A stretch of DNA of 56,916 nucleotides from Proteobacteria bacterium UBA7447 (GTDB lineage: Bacteria; Pseudomonadota; Gammaproteobacteria; Arenicellales; UBA868), in NCBI GenBank assembly GCA_002477475.1, contig DLPX01000004.1, positions 72,559 through 129,474 on the forward strand, written 5' to 3'. Position 1 is the first letter of the stretch, and each line of letters opens with the position of its first letter. Under the pieces are notes generated by a model, which made no database searches, was not told where the DNA came from, and saw only the letters and a list, made by a program, of their open reading frames with translations. Both the position numbers and the translations under genes were made by a program. Positions 1 to 7,633 of the stretch are shown here, piece by piece.

Positions 1-228
1 TTAGTCGATTCTGGTCTGCTAAAAGACGGCCTGCTGACCTGCACCAAGCATCTGTGGCAATGGGATCTAAGAAGCGGCGAGATGAAAGGTGCTGCCGAGC
101 GGCCCGTTGCCATGTATGAAGCGACGGTGAATGGGGACGACGTAATGGTCAAAGTCGAGCAGGAAATCACCTACGATTATGACGAAGAGGACGACTTCGA
201 CGAAGACGACTTCTTCGGTGCAGACTGA
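1..228 (+). CDS. Rieske [2Fe-2S] ferredoxin, C-terminal part (5' truncated)
   Basis: The frame is open from the first base and ends in TGA at 226-228, leaving the last 75 residues. It contains the second half of a Rieske cluster site, CTKHLWQWDLRSGE, where Cys and His (C-x-x-H) would bind the Fe-S cluster; the first C-x-H pair must lie left of the window. This pattern, followed by a short beta domain, resembles the small Rieske ferredoxins that feed electrons to toluene/phenol-type diiron monooxygenases or Rieske dioxygenases. The last 20 residues are strongly acidic (EEDDFDEDDFFGAD), an unusual tail. The methylenetetrahydrofolate-reductase-like gene follows with almost no gap, so the two may be co-transcribed. 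The partner oxygenase is not visible. Confidence 0.75.
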   Translation, partial: LVDSGLLKDGLLTCTKHLWQWDLRSGEMKGAAERPVAMYEATVNGDDVMVKVEQEITYDYDEEDDFDEDDFFGAD

Positions 229-241
229 AACGGATTCACTG

Positions 242-1240
242 ATGATGGCTACTGACACTGCTGCTGACACCCTGCCCGATCTCAAGTCCGGGAGTAATCT
301 TGAAAAGGTCCTGGCTGCAGGGCACTTTGCCGTCACCGGCGAACTGGGTCCACCCAAACACATGGATACCAGCGTCGTCGACCGCAAGATCGGTCTCTTA
401 AAGGGCGTGGTTGATGCCGCTAATGTGACCGATAATCAGACCGGTATAGTGCGTCTCAGCAGCATTGCGACCGGCATTTATATGGCCCAGCATGGGCTTG
501 AGCCCGTTATTCAGATGACCTGTCGGGACCGCAACCGGTTGGCCATGCAGAGCGACTTGATGGGCGCCTATATCCACGGCATCCGTAACGTCCTATGCCT
601 GTCTGGTGACCACCAATCTTTTGGTAACCATCCGGGAGCCAAGAACGTACAGGACATCGACTCAATGCAGCTGATTCGTATGCTCCAGGAGATGCGTGAC
701 AAGAACCAGTTCCAGTGCGGTGACGAGATCAAGGGTGGCGGTCCCAAACTCTTTATCGGCGGCGCGGGCAGCCCATTCTCGGAGCCCATTTCGTTTCGGC
801 CGCTCCGAATCGCCAAAAAGATGGCAGCCGGGGTCGACTTCATCCAGACCCAGATGATTTTCGATATGGACATCTTCCGCCAGTTCATGCGTCGTCTGGT
901 GGATCTTGGGGTGACGGAGAAAGTTCACATCCTGGCAGGTATCGGCCCCTTAAAAAGCAGCCCCATGGCGCGCTTTCTCAACGAGAACATTCCCGGCATC
1001 GTCATCCCTGAAGATTTGCTCAAACGCATGGATGGTGCGGTTCAGGGTATCAGCGAAGACAACAAGGAAGCCCGTCGTGATGCCTGGCGGGCTGAAGGTC
1101 AGGATATCTGCATCGAACAGATAAAAGAGCTACAGCAAATGGAAGGCGTCTCTGGCGTGCATATCATGGCGATTGAATGGGAAGCCGCCATCCGGCAGAT
1201 TGTCGAACGCGCCGGCCTACTGCCCCGCCCCATAGTCTGA
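242..1240 (+). CDS. Methylenetetrahydrofolate reductase-like protein (MetF family)
   Basis: A 332-residue protein of the FAD-dependent MetF TIM-barrel family, which interconverts 5,10-methylene- and 5-methyl-tetrahydrofolate. Visible hallmarks are TGELGPPKHMD near residues 32-42 (the Glu is at the family's catalytic position), QMTCRDRNR near 91-99 and LCLSGDH near 119-124 (flavin-side Asp). The frame is open further upstream to 179, but that stretch overlaps the ferredoxin gene, so I take the ATG at 242; ATG 245 is equally possible and no strong ribosome site separates them. Its ending resembles the MetF paralogues found in C1-catabolic loci rather than the methionine-biosynthetic copy, but that is inference. 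It ends 2 bp before the convergent enolase-superfamily gene. Confidence 0.8.
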   Translation: MMATDTAADTLPDLKSGSNLEKVLAAGHFAVTGELGPPKHMDTSVVDRKIGLLKGVVDAANVTDNQTGIVRLSSIATGIYMAQHGLEPVIQMTCRDRNRLAMQSDLMGAYIHGIRNVLCLSGDHQSFGNHPGAKNVQDIDSMQLIRMLQEMRDKNQFQCGDEIKGGGPKLFIGGAGSPFSEPISFRPLRIAKKMAAGVDFIQTQMIFDMDIFRQFMRRLVDLGVTEKVHILAGIGPLKSSPMARFLNENIPGIVIPEDLLKRMDGAVQGISEDNKEARRDAWRAEGQDICIEQIKELQQMEGVSGVHIMAIEWEAAIRQIVERAGLLPRPIV

Positions 1241-1242
1241 GT

Positions 1243-2352
1243 TCAAGAAAAATTCGCAATCGGCGGGCCGAAAAGTCCTTCAGGAATAGTAATGCCCAGA
1301 CCAGGCCCTGGGGGCACTGCGATCATGCCGTAGACAATTCTTGGTCCATACTCCTCGTCATAGTGCCCCGCCTGATAAGGCGCTGAAATCCACGCGCCGC
1401 GACTGAGACGAGGCGTCAAAGTGGCCCCAACGTGGACACAGGCTGACGCGATAATGTCTCCCCCCCAGGAGTCGTCACAACTGGTCGGTGTATTCGAAGC
1501 CTCACACAGGTCGCGCACCGCACGCATTCCACTAATGCCGCCGATCCGAGTCAGCTTCATTCCGAATCCATCAGCAACGCCGGTCGAGATAGCGCGGGCA
1601 ATGGTGGCCAAATCGGTCGCAGCCTCATCCAGGACCAACGGGTGATTTAAGTGCGTCCGCGCAGTGGCGCATTCAGCATAGGTCGCACAGGGCTGCTCCA
1701 TGTCAAACTTAAGACTACGACAGGCGCGTGAAACCTGGATCGCTTCACCGACCGTCCAACCTCGGTTGCAATCCACAAAAAGATCAACTCCTGGGCGGAT
1801 CACTTTCGCAACCGCGTGGACTGCGTCGATATCTTCATCGATATGGCGCCCGCCCGCCTTCAACTGCAGTTTGGTGTGGCCTTCTTCCTGCAGCTGCTCG
1901 GCCAGCTGGGCGGATCCATCAGGGGTACCGATGGGGATAACGTGATAGGTTGACACCGGATCCATACGTGCCCCGCCCAGCAGGTCACAGACCCGTTCGT
2001 TATGGTACTTGCCAAGCAGATCCCAACACGCGATATCGACTGCTGACCGGGCCCCCTGTCCGCCGTCCATGGTGGCAGCCATTACGTCATATATCAGACC
2101 GATCCGCAACGGATCAGCGCCGATCAATGCCGGACCGAGCAGGTCAAGATCGGCCCGGATACTTCCTGCATGTTCTACCTGCGGCAAAGGACCGGTTGGA
2201 CAAATCTCTCCCCAGCCAGTCAGTTTTGCATCTGTGCGCAGAGCCACGACTGTGGTGTCCGGATCACCGACTGTCGAACTCGACATGTTGTAACCCGACA
2301 CCATCGGCAGATTTTTCGCAAAGACATCAATCTGTGTGATTTTCACGGCCAA
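1243..2352 (-). CDS. Enolase-superfamily enzyme, possibly cis-3-hydroxy-L-proline dehydratase-like
   Basis: A 369-residue protein of the mandelate racemase/muconate lactonizing group. The capping domain fills residues 1-130 and the barrel the rest. Metal ligands fit Asp194 (DCN), Glu219 (MEQPC) and Asp242 (LDEAA). Catalytic lysines fit Lys165 (LQLKAGG) and Lys266 (GMKLTRIGG), and a CDDSWGGD stretch near 292-299 follows. The usual K-x-K on strand two is Q-L-K here, so the first Lys is missing. The opposed Lys pair and the CDDSWGGD stretch remind me of cis-3-hydroxyproline dehydratases and hydroxyproline-betaine epimerases, but I cannot fix the substrate. It is the last gene of the DsrE-TauD-enolase operon, 37 bp after the dioxygenase. 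Confidence 0.7.
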   Translation of the reverse strand: MAVKITQIDVFAKNLPMVSGYNMSSSTVGDPDTTVVALRTDAKLTGWGEICPTGPLPQVEHAGSIRADLDLLGPALIGADPLRIGLIYDVMAATMDGGQGARSAVDIACWDLLGKYHNERVCDLLGGARMDPVSTYHVIPIGTPDGSAQLAEQLQEEGHTKLQLKAGGRHIDEDIDAVHAVAKVIRPGVDLFVDCNRGWTVGEAIQVSRACRSLKFDMEQPCATYAECATARTHLNHPLVLDEAATDLATIARAISTGVADGFGMKLTRIGGISGMRAVRDLCEASNTPTSCDDSWGGDIIASACVHVGATLTPRLSRGAWISAPYQAGHYDEEYGPRIVYGMIAVPPGPGLGITIPEGLFGPPIANFS

Positions 2353-2389
2353 TACGGCTCCGGCTTTGACTAACGATCAAGGCTTCTTT

Positions 2390-3295
2390 TTAGGTTTTTA
2401 GAAAGATTGCGTTGACCTCGTCCAGGTTTTCAAGGGTTCTTTCCGTCGGCTGAGTGTAAACAAAAGAGCGGTGCATCAGTCTCCGATCTGACTCATAGCA
2501 GGCGGTCGGCGTACCGCTGTGCAAGACCGCATGGTTATCCCAGATCAAAAGATCGCCCGGCTTCCATTCATGCCGATAAACATATTGCTCCTGCGTTGCA
2601 ACGGCCAACGCCGCCTGAAGCCACTCCTCACCCATCGACAGGCTCACCGAGTTGAACTCAATGGGATTGAAATTCATGTAAAGCACTGTGCGGCCGGTGA
2701 CGGGATGCACCTGCACAATTTTGTGCCACACAGGCGGCAGCGCTCGCCGCTCCTCTTTCGTCAAGGGAATGTGCGAGTCGGGGTCCGCTTCCAGCAGAGG
2801 ATCGTTATGCGCGTGAAAACTGCACAGCATCTCTAGATCACTTAGCTGATCCTTCAGTGTCTCGGGAATATTCTCATAAGCGGTGGCGGTGCTGCATAGC
2901 AGGGTATCCCCACCGACTTTAGGTACCTCAACCGCATAGAGAAAGGTTGCCGCATCCACATGACAGGCCGAAGTGCCATCGGTATGCCAACCAAATCCCC
3001 CCCGGACAAAAAAGGCCGCGTCTTCTCCATCGGGATGCTTGACGTTACCGATAGTGGAAACTTCGGGATAATCCTTCAGGTTGAACTGTTTGCGCGTCTC
3101 AATTTTTGGACACCCAAACCGGTGCACAAGACGGGCTTGGCTCTGTGGCGAGAGATCCTGATCCCGAAACAGCAGAGCCGAGTGCGAGAAATACAAATCT
3201 CGAATCTCGGAAAAGCTGTCATCGTCAATCGGACTGGAAAGCTCGACACCCGATACTTCCAGACCGAAATTCGGCATTAAGGGCCTTGTCTGCAT
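2390..3295 (-). CDS. TauD/TfdA-family 2-oxoglutarate-dependent dioxygenase
   Basis: A 301-residue Fe(II)/2-oxoglutarate oxygenase. The iron triad is visible as His104-x-Asp106 (GWHTDGTSA) and the distal His near 259 (DNHAVLHSGT), with Arg276 (LMHRSF) placed to bind 2-oxoglutarate. GGDTLLCSTATAYENIP is the usual TauD-like stretch after the first ligands. Length is normal for the family. The start ATG (3295-3293) shares one base with the stop of the exported DsrE-like gene (TGATG), so translation is probably coupled. Being next to an amino/imino-acid-type enolase enzyme suggests hydroxylation of a small carboxylate that the enolase enzyme then processes; the substrate is unknown. Confidence 0.85.
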   Translation of the reverse strand: MQTRPLMPNFGLEVSGVELSSPIDDDSFSEIRDLYFSHSALLFRDQDLSPQSQARLVHRFGCPKIETRKQFNLKDYPEVSTIGNVKHPDGEDAAFFVRGGFGWHTDGTSACHVDAATFLYAVEVPKVGGDTLLCSTATAYENIPETLKDQLSDLEMLCSFHAHNDPLLEADPDSHIPLTKEERRALPPVWHKIVQVHPVTGRTVLYMNFNPIEFNSVSLSMGEEWLQAALAVATQEQYVYRHEWKPGDLLIWDNHAVLHSGTPTACYESDRRLMHRSFVYTQPTERTLENLDEVNAIFLKT

Positions 3296-3735
3296 CAGGG
3301 TCTGATGTACGCATACCCCTGTTGCTGCAGTTCGATGATGCGCACTGCGCCCGAATCTACAATACCGACTCCTTCAACCAATTTCGGCGCGGCCCCCTTT
3401 TTCTTGGTGATTTTCTTAATCGTGTTATTGCAAGCGCTGAAGGTAATGTCTTGAAGGACAAGGTCTGCCACCCGCTGTGACTGCTTACCGGCCGTCGTCA
3501 TGAGGCCAAGGCCTGGACCATACGCAACGATTTCAATCTTGACCTCATCCACTCCCAGGGACTTCTGGATATTAACAGCATTATTGAGTGCGATTTTCTG
3601 CGTACGCTCATCGTCAGTACTGACTTGGATTACGACTTTATGGGCGACATCATCAGCCACAGCGCTCGCCGCCCACAGTCCTCCCCCAAAGACAAACACC
3701 AGCCCAACGGCCACTTTACTCAATAGACTTCTCAT
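3295..3735 (-). CDS. Exported DsrE-like small protein
   Basis: A 146-residue protein with a signal peptide (MRSLLSKVAVGLVFVFGGG, cut after about residue 27, ASAVADD). The mature part has the alternating beta/alpha pattern of DsrE/DsrF folds: KVVIQVSTDD, then ALNNAVNIQKSLG, then VKIEIVAYGPGLGLM, then ITFSACNNTIKKI with one Cys, and a C-terminal VRIIELQQQGYAYIRP. I chose the ATG at 3735 because it has a strong ribosome site (GAAAGGAG) about 8 nt upstream; an upstream in-frame start lacks one and would spoil the signal peptide. It is first in the operon with the TauD and enolase-family genes. Periplasmic DsrE-like proteins of this kind have no assigned role, so the function is unknown. Confidence 0.75.
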   Translation of the reverse strand: MRSLLSKVAVGLVFVFGGGLWAASAVADDVAHKVVIQVSTDDERTQKIALNNAVNIQKSLGVDEVKIEIVAYGPGLGLMTTAGKQSQRVADLVLQDITFSACNNTIKKITKKKGAAPKLVEGVGIVDSGAVRIIELQQQGYAYIRP

Positions 3736-3785
3736 TATTTTTATCTCCTTTCTCGTTAGATACGAAAACACTTCCTCCACTCTGA

Positions 3786-3799
3786 ACCCTGCGCAGGGT
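3786..3799. promoter_or_regulatory. 14-bp perfect palindrome, candidate repressor operator
   Basis: ACCCTGCGCAGGGT is a perfect palindrome. It begins where transcription should start from the minus-strand TATAAT at 3807-3812, so a bound dimer would block RNA polymerase. No T-run follows on either strand, which argues against a terminator. The operator role and the unknown regulator are inferences. Confidence 0.5.
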
Positions 3800-3806
3800 C
3801 GTGTCG

Positions 3807-3812
3807 ATTATA
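3807..3812 (-). promoter_or_regulatory. Consensus -10 box for the DsrE-TauD-enolase operon
   Basis: The minus strand reads TATAAT, a perfect -10 hexamer, about 72 bases before the operon's first ATG. The best -35 at 16-nt spacing is a poor TTTCGG, so the promoter may need an activator or be weak. The predicted start site falls at about 3800, on the edge of the palindrome. Confidence 0.5.
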
Positions 3813-3884
3813 GAGACTTGGAATAAACCCGAAAGAGCAGTGGTTGCTCTTAAGTGGAGCGTATCAGGGAGATAAAAAGAGAAA

Positions 3885-3961
3885 TGGTGGCTATGGGTGG
3901 ACTTGAACCACCGACCCCGGCATTATGAGTGCCGTGCTCTAACCAGCTGAGCTACATAGCC
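3885..3961 (-). tRNA. tRNA-Met (anticodon CAU)
   Basis: On the minus strand a full cloverleaf folds. The acceptor arms GGCUAUG and CAUAGCC pair perfectly and are followed by A and an encoded CCA. A D-loop AGCUCAGCUGGUUAGAG is present, as is an anticodon stem CGGCA/UGCCG around loop CUCAUAA with anticodon CAU. The T-arm is GGUGG-UUCAAGU-CCACC. The perfectly paired first acceptor base pair suggests an elongator Met tRNA rather than the initiator, which has a 1:72 mismatch. Confidence 0.95.
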
Positions 3962-4098
3962 ACGGGGGGCGCGAATCTAACGCGAAAACCTCGCCGTTTC
4001 AAGAAATTCCAGTTTTCCTGACGGTTTTTAGTTGTTTTCAAATGAGGTGCTCAATCCAGTCTGGCGCCGAACGCGGGTATCAGCGGGCAGTTTTTTGC

Positions 4099-5190
4099 TC
4101 AAACGTTGAACCTAAAGTGCATGATGTCACCGTCGCTCAGAATGTATTCTTTCCCTTCAAGCCGCAACCGCCCGGCCTCACGGGCACCCTGCTCTCCCTG
4201 ATACTGAACGAACTCATCATAGGCAATCGTCTCGGCCCGGATAAAACCCCGTTCAAAATCCGTATGAATCTCGCCTGCCGCCTGAGGCGCAGTCGCGCCA
4301 CAGGCCACGGTCCACGCACGCACCTCCTTGGGTCCAGCAGTAAAAAATGTCTGCAGACCCAGAAGGGCGTAGCCAGCACGAATAACACGATCAAGCCCAG
4401 AACTCTCAAGGCCCAGATCCTCTAGAAAACCAGCGCGCTCTTGCGCATCAATTTCCGAGATCTCCTGTTCAATCGCGGCACTCACCACCACGACTTGCGC
4501 CTGGCGGGTTTGCGCGTGGGCCGTCAGTTGGCTTACCTGATCATTACCATTGAGATCCTCTTCTGAGACATTGGCGACGTAGAGCATAGGCTTAGCCGAC
4601 AAGAGGCATAGCGGCTTAAGCACAGCAGAGGCTTCCGAATCCTGAAGCAGTGCCTGCAATCCATGATCCTGAGAAAGCGCTTCATACGCCTGTTTTAGGT
4701 AATCCAGTTCCCGCAGGATTTTCTTGTCGCCTGTCTTGGCAGCTTTGGCGGTTCGGTCAACAGCGCGCTCTGTGGTTTCAAGGTCAGCCAGAGCAAGTTC
4801 GGTCTCAATAGTCGCTACATCGGCAAGGGGATCGACCTTACCGGATACATGGGTAATGTCATCATCACTAAACGCCCGGACCACGTGGATGATCGCATCG
4901 ACCTCACGGATATGAGCAAGAAACCGGTTGCCAAGCCCCTCGCCTTTTGAGGCGCCCGCCACCAGGCCGGCGATATCCACAAACTCGATGGCTGTAGGGA
5001 TAACCTTTGCCGGGTTGACCAGTCCGGCAATGGTCTCGAGACGGAGATCAGGCACCTCCACGATACCCACGTTGGGATCGATGGTGCAAAACGGATAATT
5101 CTCGGCCTGCGCCCCCGCATGGGTCAGCGCATTGAAGAGAGTTGACTTGCCCACATTGGGCAATCCGACAATGCCGCAACGGAAGCCCAC
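4099..5190 (-). CDS. ychF: Redox-regulated ATPase YchF (Obg-family)
   Basis: A 363-residue Obg-family P-loop protein that prefers ATP and associates with ribosomes; it has been tied to oxidative-stress control. Walker A is GLPNVGKST at residues 9-17, switch II is DIAGLVAGASKGEGLG near 73-88, and the C-terminal TGS domain ends with the conserved KEYILSDGDIMHFRFNV. The start is GTG at 5190, directly after the pth stop (TGAGTG); MGFRCGIVG matches the family's conserved N-terminus, so GTG is very likely right. It is the last gene of the rplY-pth-ychF run, a common gammaproteobacterial order. Confidence 0.97.
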   Translation of the reverse strand: MGFRCGIVGLPNVGKSTLFNALTHAGAQAENYPFCTIDPNVGIVEVPDLRLETIAGLVNPAKVIPTAIEFVDIAGLVAGASKGEGLGNRFLAHIREVDAIIHVVRAFSDDDITHVSGKVDPLADVATIETELALADLETTERAVDRTAKAAKTGDKKILRELDYLKQAYEALSQDHGLQALLQDSEASAVLKPLCLLSAKPMLYVANVSEEDLNGNDQVSQLTAHAQTRQAQVVVVSAAIEQEISEIDAQERAGFLEDLGLESSGLDRVIRAGYALLGLQTFFTAGPKEVRAWTVACGATAPQAAGEIHTDFERGFIRAETIAYDEFVQYQGEQGAREAGRLRLEGKEYILSDGDIMHFRFNV

Positions 5191-5781
5191 TCAGGAATGT
5201 CCTTTATGCTGGGTGTGCAGCGCCTTCATTACCGGCTCGAGATTTCCATCCATCATCGGATCAATCTGGTCCACCGCACGATCGATCGCATCAAGGATGG
5301 CCGTCTTGTCCTCCGAAGCCGGTTTTCTTAACACCCAGTCGCTTACGTCGTCGCTGTTACCCGGATGACCGATACCGATTCGCAGGCGTATGAATTCGCG
5401 TGAACCCAACTTCGAAAAGATGTCTCGAAGGCCATTATGTCCGCCATGTCCTCCACCCTGTTTGACCCTGACGGTGCCGGGAGGCAAATCGAGATCATCG
5501 TGCACGACCAGCAGGGCTTCGGCAGGGATATCAAAATAGCCACAGACAGATGCGACCGCTCCGCCGCATTCATTCATGAAGCTGGCGGGTCTCAGAAACC
5601 TTACTCTTTGCTGACCCACGCGGGTATCGGCCAGGTCACCAAAAAACCGCGTCTCGGGGCGCCAGGGTAAGGAAACAACACGCTGCAGGGCATCCAGAAA
5701 CCAAAAGCCGGCGTTATGGCGCGTCGGCTCATATTGCGCGCCCGGATTACCCAGGCCACAGACAAGAGAGATTGCCGCCAT
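5191..5781 (-). CDS. pth: Peptidyl-tRNA hydrolase
   Basis: A 196-residue enzyme that frees tRNA from prematurely released peptidyl-tRNA. Catalytic His22 sits in RHNAGFWFLD. The substrate-binding Asn is in FMNECGG, and the HDDLDLPPGTVRVKQGGGHGGHNGLRD block around residues 95-120 is diagnostic. Length is typical (about 190-200). It is 77 bp from rplY upstream and abuts ychF downstream, matching the conserved rplY-pth-ychF operon. The ribosome site is weak, so it may rely on rplY read-through. Confidence 0.97.
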   Translation of the reverse strand: MAAISLVCGLGNPGAQYEPTRHNAGFWFLDALQRVVSLPWRPETRFFGDLADTRVGQQRVRFLRPASFMNECGGAVASVCGYFDIPAEALLVVHDDLDLPPGTVRVKQGGGHGGHNGLRDIFSKLGSREFIRLRIGIGHPGNSDDVSDWVLRKPASEDKTAILDAIDRAVDQIDPMMDGNLEPVMKALHTQHKGHS

Positions 5782-5858
5782 CGTACTGTCGATCAGCGCA
5801 CCGGAGACGATGCTGCCTCGTCAAACGACGCGGCAGTCGGTCCAGAAATAAGCCTGCG

Positions 5859-6524
5859 CTACTCGCTCTTATCCGCTTCGGCGTCAGCGGCCGACGATTG
5901 CTCGCCGCCCTCACCCTCTTCAGAGGCCGGCTCTTCCTCAGCCACTTTCGAGGCGGCAATGGTCGCAACGGCTGGGTCTTCTCCCTCGTGAAAGGCAGTT
6001 ACGGTGAGCTCAACACCTTCAGGCAGCGTGATGTCTGAAAGATGGATGGATTCGTTCATGCCCAGTTCCGACACATCCACAGCGATGTATTCGGGCAGGT
6101 CCTTCGGCAAACAGGTGATATCGAGTTCTGTGATGGCGTGAGCAAGAATACCGCCATCCACCTTAACGCCCGGCGCCTCGTCAGCGCCATCGAAGTGCAG
6201 CGGGATCTTCATATGAAGTGTTTCCGTTGCCTTGATGCGCTGAAAATCCATGTGCAGCACCAGAGGCCGGTGCGGGTGCATTTGCACCTCACGGAGAATC
6301 ACCTGCTGGGATCCCGCATCGGTCTGGAGGTCAATAATCGCCGAGTGGAACGCCTCTTTCTCAAGACTGTGCATCACCTGATCGTGATCCAGAGTGACAG
6401 CCTCATTATCCTTGCCTGCGCCATAGACGACCGCAGGGATATGGCTCTCACGACGTTGTCGTCTGCTCGCACCCGTGCCGAAAACATCACGCGACTGGGC
6501 GTTGAGTACATAGTTGCTGCTCAT
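5859..6524 (-). CDS. rplY: 50S ribosomal protein L25/general stress protein Ctc
   Basis: A 221-residue long-form L25 (CTC type) that binds 5S rRNA. The N-terminal L25 domain has GTGASRRQRRESHIPAVVYG near residues 17-36. The C-terminal TL5/CTC beta domain runs to about residue 190, and an acidic Glu/Ala/Ser-rich tail (EEEPASEEGEGGEQSS) ends it. The ATG at 6524 has an AAGGAG ribosome site 8 nt upstream. It lies 37 bp downstream of prs. Confidence 0.96.
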   Translation of the reverse strand: MSSNYVLNAQSRDVFGTGASRRQRRESHIPAVVYGAGKDNEAVTLDHDQVMHSLEKEAFHSAIIDLQTDAGSQQVILREVQMHPHRPLVLHMDFQRIKATETLHMKIPLHFDGADEAPGVKVDGGILAHAITELDITCLPKDLPEYIAVDVSELGMNESIHLSDITLPEGVELTVTAFHEGEDPAVATIAASKVAEEEPASEEGEGGEQSSAADAEADKSE

Positions 6525-6561
6525 TACCGATTCTCCTTAACCGTGCGGCCCTTGACGCCGC

Positions 6562-7515
6562 TTATTCCATAAATAGTGAACTGACCGAATCGCCTGTAGC
6601 GATACGTCGAATTGATTCGGCCAAAAGGCTGGCGACACTGATTTGTCGGATCTTCGTGCTGTGCTTGCGCGCCTCATCGCTGAGCGGAATCGAGTTGGTC
6701 ACAACGACCTCGTCCAGTTCAGAGGCCTCGATCCGTTCAATCGCCTGGCCCGAGAGCACCGGATGGGTACAGCAGGCCTTGACCTGAACCGCACCAGCGT
6801 CCTTCAGGGCGGACGCCGCCTGACAGAGGGTATTAGCGGTATCCACCATGTCATCCATCAATACGCAGCTTCGCTGATCGACCGATCCGATGATATGCAT
6901 TACCTTCGCTTCGTTGGCCCGGGGCCGGCGCTTGTCGATGATCGCAAGCTCTACTCCCAATTGCTTGGCCATGGCTCGGGCTCTGACCACACCGCCAACA
7001 TCCGGTGACACCACCATGAGATTATCGGGCTCGTGCCGCCACAACTCTCCATTGAGCACGGGAGCGGCATAAATATTGTCCAGCGGAATATCGAAAAACC
7101 CCTGAATCTGATCTGCGTGCAGGTCCATCGTGACGACCCGGTCGGCACCCGCGATGCCGATCATCTCTGCGACGAGCTTGGCTGTGATGGCCACTCGGGC
7201 AGTTCGGGGTCGACGATCCTGCCGGGCATAACCGAAGTAAGGCATCACTGCGGTAATCCGCTCCGCAGAAGAACGCCGCAAGGCATCAATCATGACCAAC
7301 AATTCCATAAGATGCTTGCTGGCGGGCGCGCAAGTGGGTTGCAGGACATAGACGTCTGCGCCCCGCACGTTCTCCATGATCTCGACATTAACTTCGCCGT
7401 CACTGAACGTGCTGACAAGTGCCCGGCCCATGCCCACACCCAGTTTGGCCGAGACTTCACCGGCCAAATCCGGGTTGGCGTTGCCGGTGAACAGCGCCAG
7501 GTCATCTATTGCCAT
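6562..7515 (-). CDS. prs: Ribose-phosphate pyrophosphokinase
   Basis: A 317-residue enzyme making PRPP from ribose 5-phosphate and ATP for nucleotide, His and Trp synthesis. Hallmarks are FSDGEVNVEIMENVRGADVYV near residue 37, the ATP/flexible loop YARQDRRPRTARVAITAKL near 95-115, the metal-binding MDLHADQIQGFFD, and the PRPP-binding VLMDDMVDTANTLC near 214-227. Length matches the family (about 315). It lies 43 bp downstream of the tRNA(Gln) gene on the same strand and is likely made from the same transcript. Confidence 0.97.
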   Translation of the reverse strand: MAIDDLALFTGNANPDLAGEVSAKLGVGMGRALVSTFSDGEVNVEIMENVRGADVYVLQPTCAPASKHLMELLVMIDALRRSSAERITAVMPYFGYARQDRRPRTARVAITAKLVAEMIGIAGADRVVTMDLHADQIQGFFDIPLDNIYAAPVLNGELWRHEPDNLMVVSPDVGGVVRARAMAKQLGVELAIIDKRRPRANEAKVMHIIGSVDQRSCVLMDDMVDTANTLCQAASALKDAGAVQVKACCTHPVLSGQAIERIEASELDEVVVTNSIPLSDEARKHSTKIRQISVASLLAESIRRIATGDSVSSLFME

Positions 7516-7558
7516 CGGGTCTCTCGCTGAATTAAATTTCGGCAGGGCATTTCAAAAA

Positions 7559-7633
7559 TGGCTGGGGTGCCAGGATTCGAACCTGGGAATGCCGGAATCA
7601 AAATCCGGTGCCTTACCACTTGGCTACACCCCA
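7559..7633 (-). tRNA. tRNA-Gln (anticodon UUG)
   Basis: The minus strand folds into a cloverleaf with acceptor arms UGGGGUG and CACCCCA, then G and an encoded CCA. The anticodon stem CCGGA/UCCGG closes loop UUUUGAU (anticodon UUG), and the T-arm is CCAGG-UUCGAAU-CCUGG. Its first 10 bases overlap the end of ispE on the same strand, so maturation would cut the ispE message just before its stop codon. The tRNA(Gln) gene between ispE and prs is a conserved gammaproteobacterial arrangement. Confidence 0.96.
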
